From: an uncultured Dechloromonas sp.
Lineage (GTDB): Bacteria > Pseudomonadota > Gammaproteobacteria > Burkholderiales > Rhodocyclaceae
NCBI RefSeq assembly: GCF_945957265.1
Contig: NZ_CAMFKO010000032.1
Coordinates: 1 to 48,556, forward strand
Direction of reading: 5' to 3'
DNA: 48,556 nt
Part shown: one piece after another, positions 1 to 8,445 of the stretch
Layout: every line of letters starts with the position of its first letter
How positions within the stretch are numbered: position 1 is the stretch's first letter
Made by a program: the position numbers and the translations under genes
The notes under the pieces: model-generated
What the model saw: only the letters and a program-made list of their open reading frames with translations
Told to the model about the DNA's origin: nothing
Databases searched by the model: none

Positions 1-1260
1 CAGCGGCCTGGCCTGTTCGGCACCGTGGAAGGCGAAATTCGACACCACGCCATCCTGGTAGGTAGTCCGCACTGGCTCGAACACGATCTGCTCCCGCACG
101 GCCTGTATCAGGGGCTTGGACACCTCATCCAGCACCCGGTCATAGCCGCGCCGCTCCCCGGCGTCATCCGTGATGACGGCGGATACGGGCAGAATCACAG
201 GCTCCGGAATCACGCCATCACGACGCAAGATGTCGTTGACCAGGAAGCGATGCACACGGCCGTTTCCATCGGCCAGCGGATGGATGTAAACAAAGCCGAA
301 AGCCGCCACTGCGCTACGCATCGCGGGCGACTGACCTTGCGTTTTTTCGAGGAATGCCCGCAGCCCGTCCAGCATCGCGGCGACCTCGTCAGCCGGTGGC
401 GCCACGTAGTGCACGACCTCCTGGTAGCGCAGAGTCTCACCGACGAACACGGGAGACTGGCGTATCCCGAAATGGGTAATCGTTGTCCGATCGCCCAGGA
501 TTTCTCGCTGCAACCCGGCCAACGCGGTATTACTGAACGGTAAATCCCCCTGACCGGTGCGCCGCGCCATCACATCCGCAAACCGCTGTACCCGCCCTGC
601 CCGATCGGCTTCTCCTTCGATGGCAAAGCTTGCTTTGCTCTCCCGCAACGTCATCCAGACTGCCGCTCGCATCAGCAGGTCTTCGCCAAACTCGGCGGTC
701 AGTTCCCCGAACAGGCGCGGCACGTCCAGACTGGCAGCTCGATTTACCGCGTCGGTCTTGACCACCATGGGGCAAAAATTCCGGTCCCCCGGCAGGTTGT
801 CATTCACCCGCCAGCGCTGCACTTTGACGACCCGGTCGGGTGATGCCGCCACCAGTTTGGTGTCGTCAATGGCATCGATGTAATTCCCCCCCAGGCGCTC
901 CGGCACCACCAGCGTCTCTCCCGTCAGCCACTCGTACAGGAAGGCGGCCCGACGGGCATACTGCCCGGTCGGTTCGGCCATGACCCAGGCTTGAACGAAA
1001 TCCGGACCGCTTCGCCTGAAGAGGCGAGCGAGGAACTCCAGGTGGGGTATCTCGTGACGAAGGTGAAACTGCAGGTGTGCCGCCGGTTCTGCGGCGGGTC
1101 GCATGGCCTCCGTGTAGACCTCCGAACGGAAACCGTTGTCGACCTGGGTCGCGCGCCGCCCCCCGATCTGACTGAGCACAGGCGGCCTCCCCAGCGGCAT
1201 CACGTCGTAGGTCTGCGCCAGCCAGGCAGAACCAATCAGTTGTGTCGGTAGTCCGTCCAT
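1..1260 (-). CDS. Fic family protein, probable AMPylase (3' end cut by window edge)
   Basis: The reading frame runs open from an ATG at 1260 to the window edge (420 residues, no stop), so the C-terminus is missing. Residues 327-338 read HPLADGNGRVHR, the Fic motif HPFxxGNGRxxR with Leu for Phe; the catalytic His and the phosphate-binding GNGR are intact. Residues 211-216 read SFAIEG and fit the inhibitory-helix motif (S/T)xxxE(G/N). Because it lies N-terminal to the Fic core, this is a self-inhibited class II Fic enzyme, which as a family transfers AMP to hydroxyl side chains of target proteins. The N-terminal 200 residues resemble those of other long stand-alone Fic proteins. No antitoxin gene is visible upstream. 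Target unknown. Confidence 0.9.
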   Translation of the reverse strand, partial: MDGLPTQLIGSAWLAQTYDVMPLGRPPVLSQIGGRRATQVDNGFRSEVYTEAMRPAAEPAAHLQFHLRHEIPHLEFLARLFRRSGPDFVQAWVMAEPTGQYARRAAFLYEWLTGETLVVPERLGGNYIDAIDDTKLVAASPDRVVKVQRWRVNDNLPGDRNFCPMVVKTDAVNRAASLDVPRLFGELTAEFGEDLLMRAAVWMTLRESKASFAIEGEADRAGRVQRFADVMARRTGQGDLPFSNTALAGLQREILGDRTTITHFGIRQSPVFVGETLRYQEVVHYVAPPADEVAAMLDGLRAFLEKTQGQSPAMRSAVAAFGFVYIHPLADGNGRVHRFLVNDILRRDGVIPEPVILPVSAVITDDAGERRGYDRVLDEVSKPLIQAVREQIVFEPVRTTYQDGVVSNFAFHGAEQARPL

Positions 1261-1505
1261 GTAGCGTCTCCTGAGAATGGCGCTTTCGCTTGCTCAAAAA
1301 CGATTACGCAAGCAAGGAGCCGGCATTCATTCAGCCAGAACCGCGTCAAATCAATTTAAATTAACACCCGTTGCTCAAAAATGATTATGGAACAAATTAA
1401 CTCGCCCGCCAAGCCGCTTCAACGGGCAGGCAGCAACGATACGAATAGATGCCACAGGATCTTCGCCAACAGAAGGTCATCCCCGACACCGAACCTTCTC
1501 CGGTA
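1261..1505. other. intergenic stretch with AT-rich Fic promoter region
   Basis: About 245 bases without a convincing gene. It is richer in A+T than its surroundings, with a self-complementary AATTTAAATT core near 1354-1363, and holds the direct repeat listed separately. It should carry the promoter of the Fic gene. No clear terminator for the operon ending at 1506 was recognised. Confidence 0.4.
1290..1389. repeat. direct repeat pair upstream of the Fic gene
   Basis: TTGCTCAAAAACGATTACG at 1290-1308 recurs as TTGCTCAAAAATGATTATG at 1371-1389 (17 of 19 bases identical, 81 bases apart). The first copy also sits in a small inverted repeat (GCTTGC ... GCAAGC). Placement just before the Fic start codon suggests operators, but no regulator is known. 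Confidence 0.45.
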
Positions 1506-2453
1506 TCAGCCGACCACCTCGATACACTCGGCAACCCAGCCCAGCGCCTTGATGCAGGCCCGGGCGATGGGCGGCGACAGGCCGCCGTGGCCGGCATTCG
1601 ACACCGGGAACCAGGTCGCCTCCGGCCAGGCGTGGTGCAGCGCATCGGCATTCTTCGGAGGGCAGACCGGGTCGGACAGCCCCTGCACGATGGCCGCCGG
1701 CAGGTGGCGCAGGCGCTCGACGCCGGCCAGCAGCTGCCCCGGCGCCAGGAAGCAGTGCCGCGACAGGTAATGCATCTGGATGCGCACCTTGGCCGTTTCC
1801 CGGGCGTCGGGCGAGCGGCCGAGCGGCGCCTCGCCGAGCAGGGCGCGCTCGTAGTCCAGCCAGGTCCGGCCGGCGCGCTCGGCCTCGCCGGCATCTTCGC
1901 CGAGCACGCGCGCCGCGCAGGCGGCCAGGAGATCGCCGGAGGCCGCCGCCCCCAGCCCCCGCGAGAAGGCGTGCCAGGCCTGGTGGGCGCCCGGATTCTC
2001 GCCGCCGACATACGAGGCGATTTCGGCCTGCGAGCCGAGAAAGATACCGCGCAGGACCAGCCCGAGCACGCGCTCGGTGTAGATCTGGGCGTAGGCCAGC
2101 GCCAGCAGGCTGCCCCACGAGCCGCCGAAGACGATCCACGCCGGAATGCCCAGCGCCTCGCGGACGATTTCCAGGTCGGCGACCAGGTCGGCCGTGGTGT
2201 TTTCGTTCAGGGCGCCCAGCGGCTGGCTGCGCCCGGCGCCGCGCTGGTCGACGAGCACCGCGCGGAAGCGCTGCGGGTCGAACAGCCGGCGCTGCGCCGG
2301 AGTGCAGCCGCTACCCGGGCCGCCGTGCAGGAAGAGCACCGGCAGGCCGTCGGCCGGCCCGACCTCCTCGACGTACAGGTAATGGCCGTCGCCGACGGCA
2401 ATGCGCCGCGCACAGCGCGGTTTCACTTCGGGATACAAGAGATCGGCGGTCAC
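1506..2453 (-). CDS. pip: proline iminopeptidase (alpha/beta hydrolase)
   Basis: 315 residues, the usual length for proline iminopeptidase, which cuts N-terminal proline from peptides in the cytoplasm. Visible marks are the oxyanion-hole HGGPGSG at residues 43-49, the DQRGAGRS segment near 69-76, the nucleophile elbow GGSWGS with Ser112, then GLSDPVCPP (Asp) and AGHGG (His) completing the triad. The start is a GTG at 2453 preceded by GGAG at good spacing; no in-frame ATG fits the family N-terminus. It follows the response regulator stop by 11 bases, so it is probably cotranscribed with the receptor/two-component operon. No functional link to that operon is evident, and it may simply ride along. 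Confidence 0.88.
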   Translation of the reverse strand: MTADLLYPEVKPRCARRIAVGDGHYLYVEEVGPADGLPVLFLHGGPGSGCTPAQRRLFDPQRFRAVLVDQRGAGRSQPLGALNENTTADLVADLEIVREALGIPAWIVFGGSWGSLLALAYAQIYTERVLGLVLRGIFLGSQAEIASYVGGENPGAHQAWHAFSRGLGAAASGDLLAACAARVLGEDAGEAERAGRTWLDYERALLGEAPLGRSPDARETAKVRIQMHYLSRHCFLAPGQLLAGVERLRHLPAAIVQGLSDPVCPPKNADALHHAWPEATWFPVSNAGHGGLSPPIARACIKALGWVAECIEVVG

Positions 2454-2464
2454 CGCTGCTCCGC

Positions 2465-3106
2465 TCAGGATTCGATCAGGCCGTTGCGCACGGCGACCAG
2501 CGTCAGCTCGGCGGCATTCTGCACGTTGAGTTTCTGCTTGATGTGATAGAGATGCGTGCCGACCGTGCTCGGGCTGAGGCAGAAGTCGCTCGCCACGTCG
2601 TTGACCGAGCGGCCCTCGGCCAGCTTCAGGAAGACGGCGAGCTCCTTCTCGGTCAGCGACTCGACCGGGTTGGCCGAGCCCGACAGCTGCGCCAGGGCCA
2701 CTGCCTGGGCCAGTTCGGGATCGAGGTAGCGGCGGTCGCGGCGCACCTCGCCGACCGCCCGCAGGAACTCGTCCGGCGACGCCCGCTTGCACAGGTAGCC
2801 GCGCGCGCCGAGCTTGAGGGCGCGCACCGGCACGATGTCGTCGTGATGCGCCGAGAGCATCAGCACGCGCGCCTTGCCGTCCCACACCAGCAGCCGCTCC
2901 AGCGCGGCCAGGCCGCCGATGCCCGGCATCGACACGTCCATCACCACCACGTCGGGATTGCACTCGGCGTACAGACGCACGGCGCTCTCGCCGTTGTCGG
3001 TCTCGGCGACGACCTCGGCGCCGGCCCCTTCGAGCAGGAGACGAAAGCCGAGGCGGACCATCGCATGGTCGTCGGCCAGCAGCACGCGGGTTCCTTGCAG
3101 ATTCAT
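2465..3106 (-). CDS. NarL/FixJ-type response regulator
   Basis: 213 residues. The receiver domain carries the acidic pair ADDH near residues 11-14, phospho-acceptor Asp57 in VVMDVSMP and the Lys of the LCKRASPDE segment. The C-terminal LuxR-type helix-turn-helix begins with LTEKELAVF and includes SPSTVGTHLYHIKQKL. Its ATG overlaps the TGA of the upstream kinase by 4 bases (ATGA), so the two are coupled and almost surely a cognate pair. As the last regulatory gene of an operon that also makes a TonB receptor, and lying near two PQQ dehydrogenases, it may do what PedR2 does in Pseudomonas putida (lanthanide-dependent switching). That role is inference. Confidence 0.88.
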   Translation of the reverse strand: MNLQGTRVLLADDHAMVRLGFRLLLEGAGAEVVAETDNGESAVRLYAECNPDVVVMDVSMPGIGGLAALERLLVWDGKARVLMLSAHHDDIVPVRALKLGARGYLCKRASPDEFLRAVGEVRRDRRYLDPELAQAVALAQLSGSANPVESLTEKELAVFLKLAEGRSVNDVASDFCLSPSTVGTHLYHIKQKLNVQNAAELTLVAVRNGLIES

Positions 3107-4491
3107 GACACCACACTCCTTGCATTGACCGGCAGGCGGGCCTCGAAAACGAAGCCGCCCCCTGCCGGGCTGGTGAATTCCAGATGGCCGCCCAACAGGG
3201 CGACCCGTTCGCGCATGCCGAGCAGGCCCAGGCCGCAACCGGCCTGCCCCGACGGCCCCCGGCCGGCGCCGCGGCCGTTGTCGGCCAGGCGCACCCGCAG
3301 TTCCGCATCGCCCGCCTGTACCGCCAGCTCGACCCGGCTGGCCTGGGCGTGGCGGACGACATTGGTCAGCCCTTCCTGGACGATCCTGAGCACAGCCTGT
3401 GCCAGCTCGTCGTCGACGCCGCCATCGGGCAGCGAAATCCGGCTGTCCAGCGCGATGCCGTGCTGCCGGCGCCACGCCTCGACGCACCGCGCCAGGCGCA
3501 CGGACAGGTCGTCCGCGTCGGGACGCAGGCGATGCAGGATGCGCCGGACCCCGTCCTGCATCTCGCCGGTCACCGCGACGATGCTCTGCGCGTGACCGTG
3601 CAGCGCCGGCTGCTCCGCGGTGCGCTGCACGATGGCGCCGCCCAGCGCACGCACCGCCGTGATGCCCTGCGCCAGCTCGTCGTGCAGTTCGCGGGCGATG
3701 CTCTCGCGCTCGGCGCGACGCTCGTCCTCGAGCCGGTTGCGCATCTGCTCGGCCACTTCCCTCGCCGTCTCGAGCCGGACGTTGTCGTCCACCGCCGCCT
3801 TCAGGCGATCGGCCATGCCGTTGAAGGCCCGCGCCAGGCGGCCGAGCTCCGGCGCAGCGAACTGCGGCAGCCGCGTATCGAAACGGCCGCTGCCGGTGCG
3901 GTCCAGCGCCTGCATGACCTGGTCGAGCGGCCGCAGCGCCCGGCCCAGGGCCTGGCGCACGCCGGCGAACAGGGCAGCCAGGAAGAGCAGCGCCCAGCCG
4001 GCCATGCCCAGCAGCTCGTCCCAAGCGTCGAGCACCGCCCGCGACGAATCCGGCAGCAGGCTCAGCCGGTAGCCGTCCACGCCCAGGTGTCGCGGTGGCA
4101 GCGGGCTGGCCAGCAGCCCGGCGAACCACGCCGGCGCCTCGCGCCCGGCCTTGTAGGTCGATGGCGGCGAGACATGGCGCAACTGGCCGTCGGCATCGCG
4201 CAGCTCGAGCACGTTGGCCCGCACCCGGCCGATGCCTGCCGCCACGGCGAGCAGGCGTTCGCCGCGGGCGCCCGGCGGCAGCGCCTGCAACTCGCCGATC
4301 ACCACCTTCAGCCACTGTTCCGATACCCGCGTCGCCGCCTCGACCTCTTCATGCACGGCGTTGCGCGTGGCGTGCAGCCACAGGCCGCCGAGCACCAGCA
4401 GCAGGCTGGCCGCCAGCGCGCAGAGGACCAGGCCGACGCGGGTGTGCAGGCCGGCCTGGCGCAGCGCGGGGAGCGGAAACGGCCGCATCAT
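3103..4491 (-). CDS. NarX-type sensor histidine kinase
   Basis: 462 residues from ATG 4491; a second ATG follows directly, and upstream starts would run into the receptor gene. Layout: membrane segment about 20-40, periplasmic domain about 41-157, membrane segment about 158-177, a HAMP-like linker to about 235, HisKA_3 dimerisation helix with phospho-acceptor His270 (ESIARELHDELAQG), and a HATPase domain with the N box VQEGLTNVVRHA and GLGLLGMRERV. The periplasmic sensor of about 115 residues has no family I recognise. The gene starts 3 bases before the end of the receptor gene's TGA neighbourhood and overlaps the next gene by 4 bases, so receptor, kinase and regulator are made together. The stimulus could be the receptor's ligand. 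Confidence 0.88.
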   Translation of the reverse strand: MMRPFPLPALRQAGLHTRVGLVLCALAASLLLVLGGLWLHATRNAVHEEVEAATRVSEQWLKVVIGELQALPPGARGERLLAVAAGIGRVRANVLELRDADGQLRHVSPPSTYKAGREAPAWFAGLLASPLPPRHLGVDGYRLSLLPDSSRAVLDAWDELLGMAGWALLFLAALFAGVRQALGRALRPLDQVMQALDRTGSGRFDTRLPQFAAPELGRLARAFNGMADRLKAAVDDNVRLETAREVAEQMRNRLEDERRAERESIARELHDELAQGITAVRALGGAIVQRTAEQPALHGHAQSIVAVTGEMQDGVRRILHRLRPDADDLSVRLARCVEAWRRQHGIALDSRISLPDGGVDDELAQAVLRIVQEGLTNVVRHAQASRVELAVQAGDAELRVRLADNGRGAGRGPSGQAGCGLGLLGMRERVALLGGHLEFTSPAGGGFVFEARLPVNARSVVS

Positions 4492-4493
4492 GG

Positions 4494-6800
4494 TCACTTG
4501 CCGCCGAAGATGTAGCGCACGCCCAGCCATGCGGCGCGCGGCGCGCCCGGCGCGACGAAGGTCTGGCGCCGCCAGTCGTTGGGATCGACCTGGAAGCTGC
4601 CGGCGACGAAGGGGTTCTCGGCCAGCGCGCCGGCCGTCGCGTAGCGGCGGTCGAGCACGTTGTTGATCTTGGCGAAGAGCTGCCAGCCGCCGCCCAGCCT
4701 GGCCTCGGCGTTGAGGTTGAGGATGGCGTAGCCGCCGACCTTGCCCGGGCCGTCGAAGGTGCGCGTGTTGCCCAGCGCATCGGTGAAGGTGCCGCTCTGG
4801 TGCTGGTTGTTCTCGTTGCCGCGCACATACTGGCTGGAGAAAGCCTGGACGTCGCCGCCGACGCGCAGCCAGTCGGTCGTCCGCCAGGTCAGGCCGAGCT
4901 TGACGCTGTGCTCGGGCAGGCCGGGCAGGCGGTTGCCTTTTTTCACGAAAATCTCGTCATCCTGGCCGGCGCCGGTGCATTCCGCCGCCGTGCCGCGCGT
5001 GCTGTTGTTCCCGGCGAGCAGGCAGGCATCGGAGCGGAAGGTGGCGTGCAGCCAGTTGTAGCTGGCGAACCAGTCGACGGCGTGCAGGCTGCCGTTGAGG
5101 CCGAGTTCGAAGCCCTGGCGCTGCGTCTTGCCGAAATTGGTGAAGTAGCCGGCGCTGGTCGAGGTGCCGACGAACAGGATGTCGTCGGTGTTCAGGGTGC
5201 GGTAGACGCCGGCGTTCCACTGCGTGCCGCCGGCCAGATTGCCGCGCAGGCCGGCTTCCAGCGTGCGCGAGACGACCTGCTTGAGATAGGGGTCGGCGGC
5301 CATCGAGTTGGGCAGGGTGCACGGGTTGGCCGGGTCGGCGCAGCCGAGTTCGATCGGGGTCGGGATGCGGTTGCCCTGGCTGAAGCCGGCGTAGGCGTTG
5401 AGCGCCGGCAGCACCTGCCAGCTCAGGCCGAGGGCCGGGTTGAGCTTGCGGTAGCTGTGGTCGCCGTCGAGGTTGGGCGGGTTCGGGTTGTGCTCGTCGT
5501 GGGTGGTGACCCGGCTCATGTTGTAGCGCGCCGAGGCCGTCAGGTGCAGTGCGGGGGTGATCGACCAGGTATCGGTGGCGAACAGGCTGGCGGTGCGGGT
5601 GGTGCCCCACAGCCGGTTTTCCTCGTTCTCGGCGAGCAGGTTGCCGATGCCGCGCGAGTCGTCCAGCGCGCCGAGCTGCTGCGTCTGCACGAAGCGCATG
5701 CGGGCCTGGTCCCACGAGGCGCCGAGCGCCAGCTGGTGCGCCTGGGTCGTCAGGTTCCACTGCGCCGCCGCGCCGGTGCCCAGCTGCCGGGTCTGCGTGC
5801 GGTTATGGGCGCCGCTCGGGGTGGTCGGATCGCTCGCCCAGGCATCCTCGTAGTCGTCGTTCATGTCGCCGTTCAGCGTGCGGGTGCGCGTCTTGCGGAC
5901 GTAGACGTTGCCGCTCAGGCTCTGGCTGTCGCCCAGCCACAGCTTGCCGTTGAGGCCGAGCTGGGTGAGGTCGTTGCGCGTCCGGTCGGGGTGGGTGAAG
6001 ATCGCCTCGCGGCGCTCGGAAAGCAGGGACTGCGGCACCAGGCCGTTGCCGATCAGCCGGCTGCGCGCCTGGGTCAGGGTCAGGTCGGCCTCGCCGGCGC
6101 TGTTGCGGAAAGACAGCTTGCCGAAGAACTGCTTGACGTCCGACGGCGAGTAATCGCGCCAGCCATCCTCGCGGAACCAGTCGCCGGCGGCGTACCAGCC
6201 GACGGTGCCGTTGTTGCCGCCCCACGCCAGCTCGGTGTTGCTGCGCCCGAAGCTGCCGCCGGACACTTCGAGCTTGCCGCCGGGGTGCGAGAAGCCGCTC
6301 TTGGTGCGGATGGCCAGCGCGCCGCCCAACGTGTTGAGGCCGAAAGCCGGGTTGGAACCGGGAATCAGGTCGATGCCGGCGATCGCCGAATGGGGGATCA
6401 GGTCCCAGTTCACGGTATCGCCGAAGGGTTCGTTGACGCGCACGCCGTCGACGTAGATCGACAGCCCCTGCGCCGTGCCGAGCAGAGGCGAGGCGGTGAA
6501 GCCGCGGTAGTTGAGGTCGGCCTGGAAGGGATTGCCCTGGGTTTCGTTGATCGTCACCGCCGGCGCCTGGCGCTGCAGCTGCTCGGCGATGTTCAGGCTC
6601 TCGATTTCCTCCAGCCGGCGGTCGTCGAGCGACAGGACATTGGTCGGCAGGTGCAGGCGCGGCACGCCGATGCCGGCCAGCGGCGTGGTGCCGACGACCT
6701 CGACGGTGGCCGTGGTCACGGTCTGCTGCGCCCAGGCGGGGGCAAAGGCGGAGGCGAGCGCGACGGCGAGCAACGTCGGTTGATGGATTTGTCTTTTCAT
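4494..6800 (-). CDS. TonB-dependent outer membrane receptor
   Basis: 768 residues: signal peptide (about 1-25, ending PAWAQ), plug domain about 40-190 with LNYRGF, SIYVDGVRVNEPFGD and GLNTLGGALAIRTK segments, then a long beta-barrel with alternating aromatic strands, ending GVRYIFGGK. The last residue is Lys, not the usual Phe, though an aromatic pair lies five residues back. Such receptors import metal chelates or cofactors using TonB energy. Its own TonB gene overlaps it by 4 bases upstream and a two-component system follows. Receptors in methylotrophs (LutH, LanA) take up lanthanides, and PQQ is imported by PqqU in Escherichia coli. Because this operon diverges from a lanthanide-type dehydrogenase, those are the ligands to test. 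The sequence alone does not decide. Confidence 0.9.
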   Translation of the reverse strand: MKRQIHQPTLLAVALASAFAPAWAQQTVTTATVEVVGTTPLAGIGVPRLHLPTNVLSLDDRRLEEIESLNIAEQLQRQAPAVTINETQGNPFQADLNYRGFTASPLLGTAQGLSIYVDGVRVNEPFGDTVNWDLIPHSAIAGIDLIPGSNPAFGLNTLGGALAIRTKSGFSHPGGKLEVSGGSFGRSNTELAWGGNNGTVGWYAAGDWFREDGWRDYSPSDVKQFFGKLSFRNSAGEADLTLTQARSRLIGNGLVPQSLLSERREAIFTHPDRTRNDLTQLGLNGKLWLGDSQSLSGNVYVRKTRTRTLNGDMNDDYEDAWASDPTTPSGAHNRTQTRQLGTGAAAQWNLTTQAHQLALGASWDQARMRFVQTQQLGALDDSRGIGNLLAENEENRLWGTTRTASLFATDTWSITPALHLTASARYNMSRVTTHDEHNPNPPNLDGDHSYRKLNPALGLSWQVLPALNAYAGFSQGNRIPTPIELGCADPANPCTLPNSMAADPYLKQVVSRTLEAGLRGNLAGGTQWNAGVYRTLNTDDILFVGTSTSAGYFTNFGKTQRQGFELGLNGSLHAVDWFASYNWLHATFRSDACLLAGNNSTRGTAAECTGAGQDDEIFVKKGNRLPGLPEHSVKLGLTWRTTDWLRVGGDVQAFSSQYVRGNENNQHQSGTFTDALGNTRTFDGPGKVGGYAILNLNAEARLGGGWQLFAKINNVLDRRYATAGALAENPFVAGSFQVDPNDWRRQTFVAPGAPRAAWLGVRYIFGGK

Positions 6801-7510
6801 GTTGTTTTTCTGAGTTTGTAGTTGATGGGAACGATGACCAGGATTTCGCTGCCTTCCAATCCCTCGGGTAGGGGAGGCAGGTTGCCGTGACCTTCGAGCA
6901 GGGCCAGCGCGTGCTGGTCGAGCACCTCGAAACCGCTCGAACGATCCAGATGGACGCCGAGCAGGTTGCCCCGGCGGGCGACTTTCAGGCGCAGGCGCAC
7001 CTCGCCCTCCCAGCCGCGCATGGCGGCGATGCGGGGGTATTCGTAGCCGCGCGCGAAGAGCTCGGTCAGGCGCTGGCGATAGCCGGCCAGCACGTCGGAC
7101 TGGGCGGGTGCCGCCGTTGCCGGAGCAGCCGCGGCCACCGTCGGACGCGGCGCTTCGGCGACAGCCGTGCCGGCCACGGCGGCAACGGCCGGCACCGGCA
7201 GCGGATCGGGCTGTGCCGCGGCGGCAGCCGGAGCGGCGACCGGTGCCCGTGCCGGCTGGGCCATCCTGCCCGGACGCGGCGCGGCTTGCGGCTCGATACG
7301 CGGCGCAACCGGCCGGGTCGCGGAGGGCATGGTCGCCGCCGGCGCGGCGGGCGAGCCGGCGGCGGCAACGTCGACCAGGCGGATCGAGGCCTGGATGACC
7401 GGTGTCGCGGACGGCGTGCGCTGCACCGAAAGCAGGGCGAACAGCGCGCCATGGAGCAGCGCCGAGCAGCCCAGGATGATCCGGAAGCGACGCTTCTCCA
7501 GGGCGTTCAC
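6797..7510 (-). CDS. tonB: TonB family energy transducer
   Basis: 237 residues with a GTG start at 7510 that overlaps the upstream stop (GTGA). One N-terminal membrane anchor at about 12-28, a Pro/Ala-rich periplasmic spacer about 45-140, and a C-terminal TonB domain with YPRIAAMRGWEGEVRLRLKV (the conserved YP...R...GxV segment) and a terminal PINYKL strand. No exbB or exbD lies in the window, so it must borrow those from elsewhere. The 4-base overlap with the receptor gene marks it as the dedicated TonB for that receptor. The spacer's low-complexity composition is normal for TonB. Confidence 0.92.
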   Translation of the reverse strand: MNALEKRRFRIILGCSALLHGALFALLSVQRTPSATPVIQASIRLVDVAAAGSPAAPAATMPSATRPVAPRIEPQAAPRPGRMAQPARAPVAAPAAAAAQPDPLPVPAVAAVAGTAVAEAPRPTVAAAAPATAAPAQSDVLAGYRQRLTELFARGYEYPRIAAMRGWEGEVRLRLKVARRGNLLGVHLDRSSGFEVLDQHALALLEGHGNLPPLPEGLEGSEILVIVPINYKLRKTT

Positions 7511-8445
7511 CGGCCGGGCTCCAGCGCGTCCTGCTCGAAGGCCGGGAACAGGTGGCCGACCGAACGGCGGTATTCGGCGGCGCCCATCGGCAAGCCGTCG
7601 TAAACGGCCGGCAGCGGCCGGGCCAGCACCTCGTTCATGTCCAGCCCGGCCCGCGCCGACTGGCGCAGGCCGTCCGTCAGCCAGTTCAGCCAGTCGCGGG
7701 TCTGGCGGATCGGCGCGGCATCGCGGGCGACGGCGCCGTGACCGGGAACCAGCGCGGCGAAACCGGATTCGCGGGTCAGCTGCTCCAGGCGGTCGAGGGC
7801 GGCGTGCCAGTGCCCGACGTCGGCATGCGGCGTGGTCGGCGCCCGGCCGTTGAAGACCAGGTCGCCGGCGAACAGCACGCCGCTCGCCTCGTCGACGACC
7901 ACCAGATCGGCCCCGGTGTGCCCGTCGAGCGCCACCAGGCGCAGCGAACGCCCGGCCACCGCGAGCCTGCCGGCCGCCAGCGTGCGGTTCGGCACCTGCA
8001 CCTCGGTGCCCTTCATCCAGTTGCCGCTCATCCGGAACAGGTTCTCGGCAAAGGCGTCGCCGTCCCGGGCGATGCCCTGGCGCGTGTCGGCGAGGGCGCC
8101 GATCGGCACGTCGGCGAAGGCCTGGTTGCCGAGGAAGTGGTCGGGATGATGATGGGTATTGATGACCAGCAGCACCGGCTTGGCGCTGACCCGGGCGATG
8201 GCCTGGCGCATCTGCTGGCCGTAGCGCAGCGACGGGCCGCTGTCGATGACGACGATGCCCTCCGCCCCGACGATGAAACCGGTATTGACGATGTTGCCGC
8301 CGTTGACGGTGTCGAAATCCTCGGTCTTGCCGATGAAGGCATAGACGTCCCCGGCCACCGGCTGCGCGACCAGGCGATAGTCGAAGTCGTCGGCGCCGAG
8401 GCCGCCGGCGAGCAGCGCGAGCAGGACGAAGAGCAGGCGCTTCAT
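7507..8445 (-). CDS. quinoprotein-associated zinc metallo-hydrolase (SoxH-like MBL fold)
   Basis: 312 residues with a signal peptide (cleavage near AGGLGA, residue 18) and a metallo-beta-lactamase fold. Zinc ligands are visible: HHHPDH at 98-103, His176 in LDGHTG, Asp195 in LFAGDLVF and His236 in VPGHG. It belongs to the periplasmic SoxH-related group that co-occurs with PQQ dehydrogenases and a SoxYZ-like carrier (the quinoprotein relay families). Its substrate is not established; by analogy with SoxYZ it may hydrolyse something bound to the carrier Cys. Start ATG 8445 overlaps the carrier's TGA by 4 bases, and its own stop overlaps tonB. Being the second gene of a six-gene coupled chain ties it to the receptor system. 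Confidence 0.88.
   Translation of the reverse strand: MKRLLFVLLALLAGGLGADDFDYRLVAQPVAGDVYAFIGKTEDFDTVNGGNIVNTGFIVGAEGIVVIDSGPSLRYGQQMRQAIARVSAKPVLLVINTHHHPDHFLGNQAFADVPIGALADTRQGIARDGDAFAENLFRMSGNWMKGTEVQVPNRTLAAGRLAVAGRSLRLVALDGHTGADLVVVDEASGVLFAGDLVFNGRAPTTPHADVGHWHAALDRLEQLTRESGFAALVPGHGAVARDAAPIRQTRDWLNWLTDGLRQSARAGLDMNEVLARPLPAVYDGLPMGAAEYRRSVGHLFPAFEQDALEPGR

Noticed and set aside
25..543. Rightward open frames at the left edge and many long overlapping frames elsewhere
   Set aside because: They are antisense shadows of GC-rich real genes; protein motifs are found only on the strand and frame listed.
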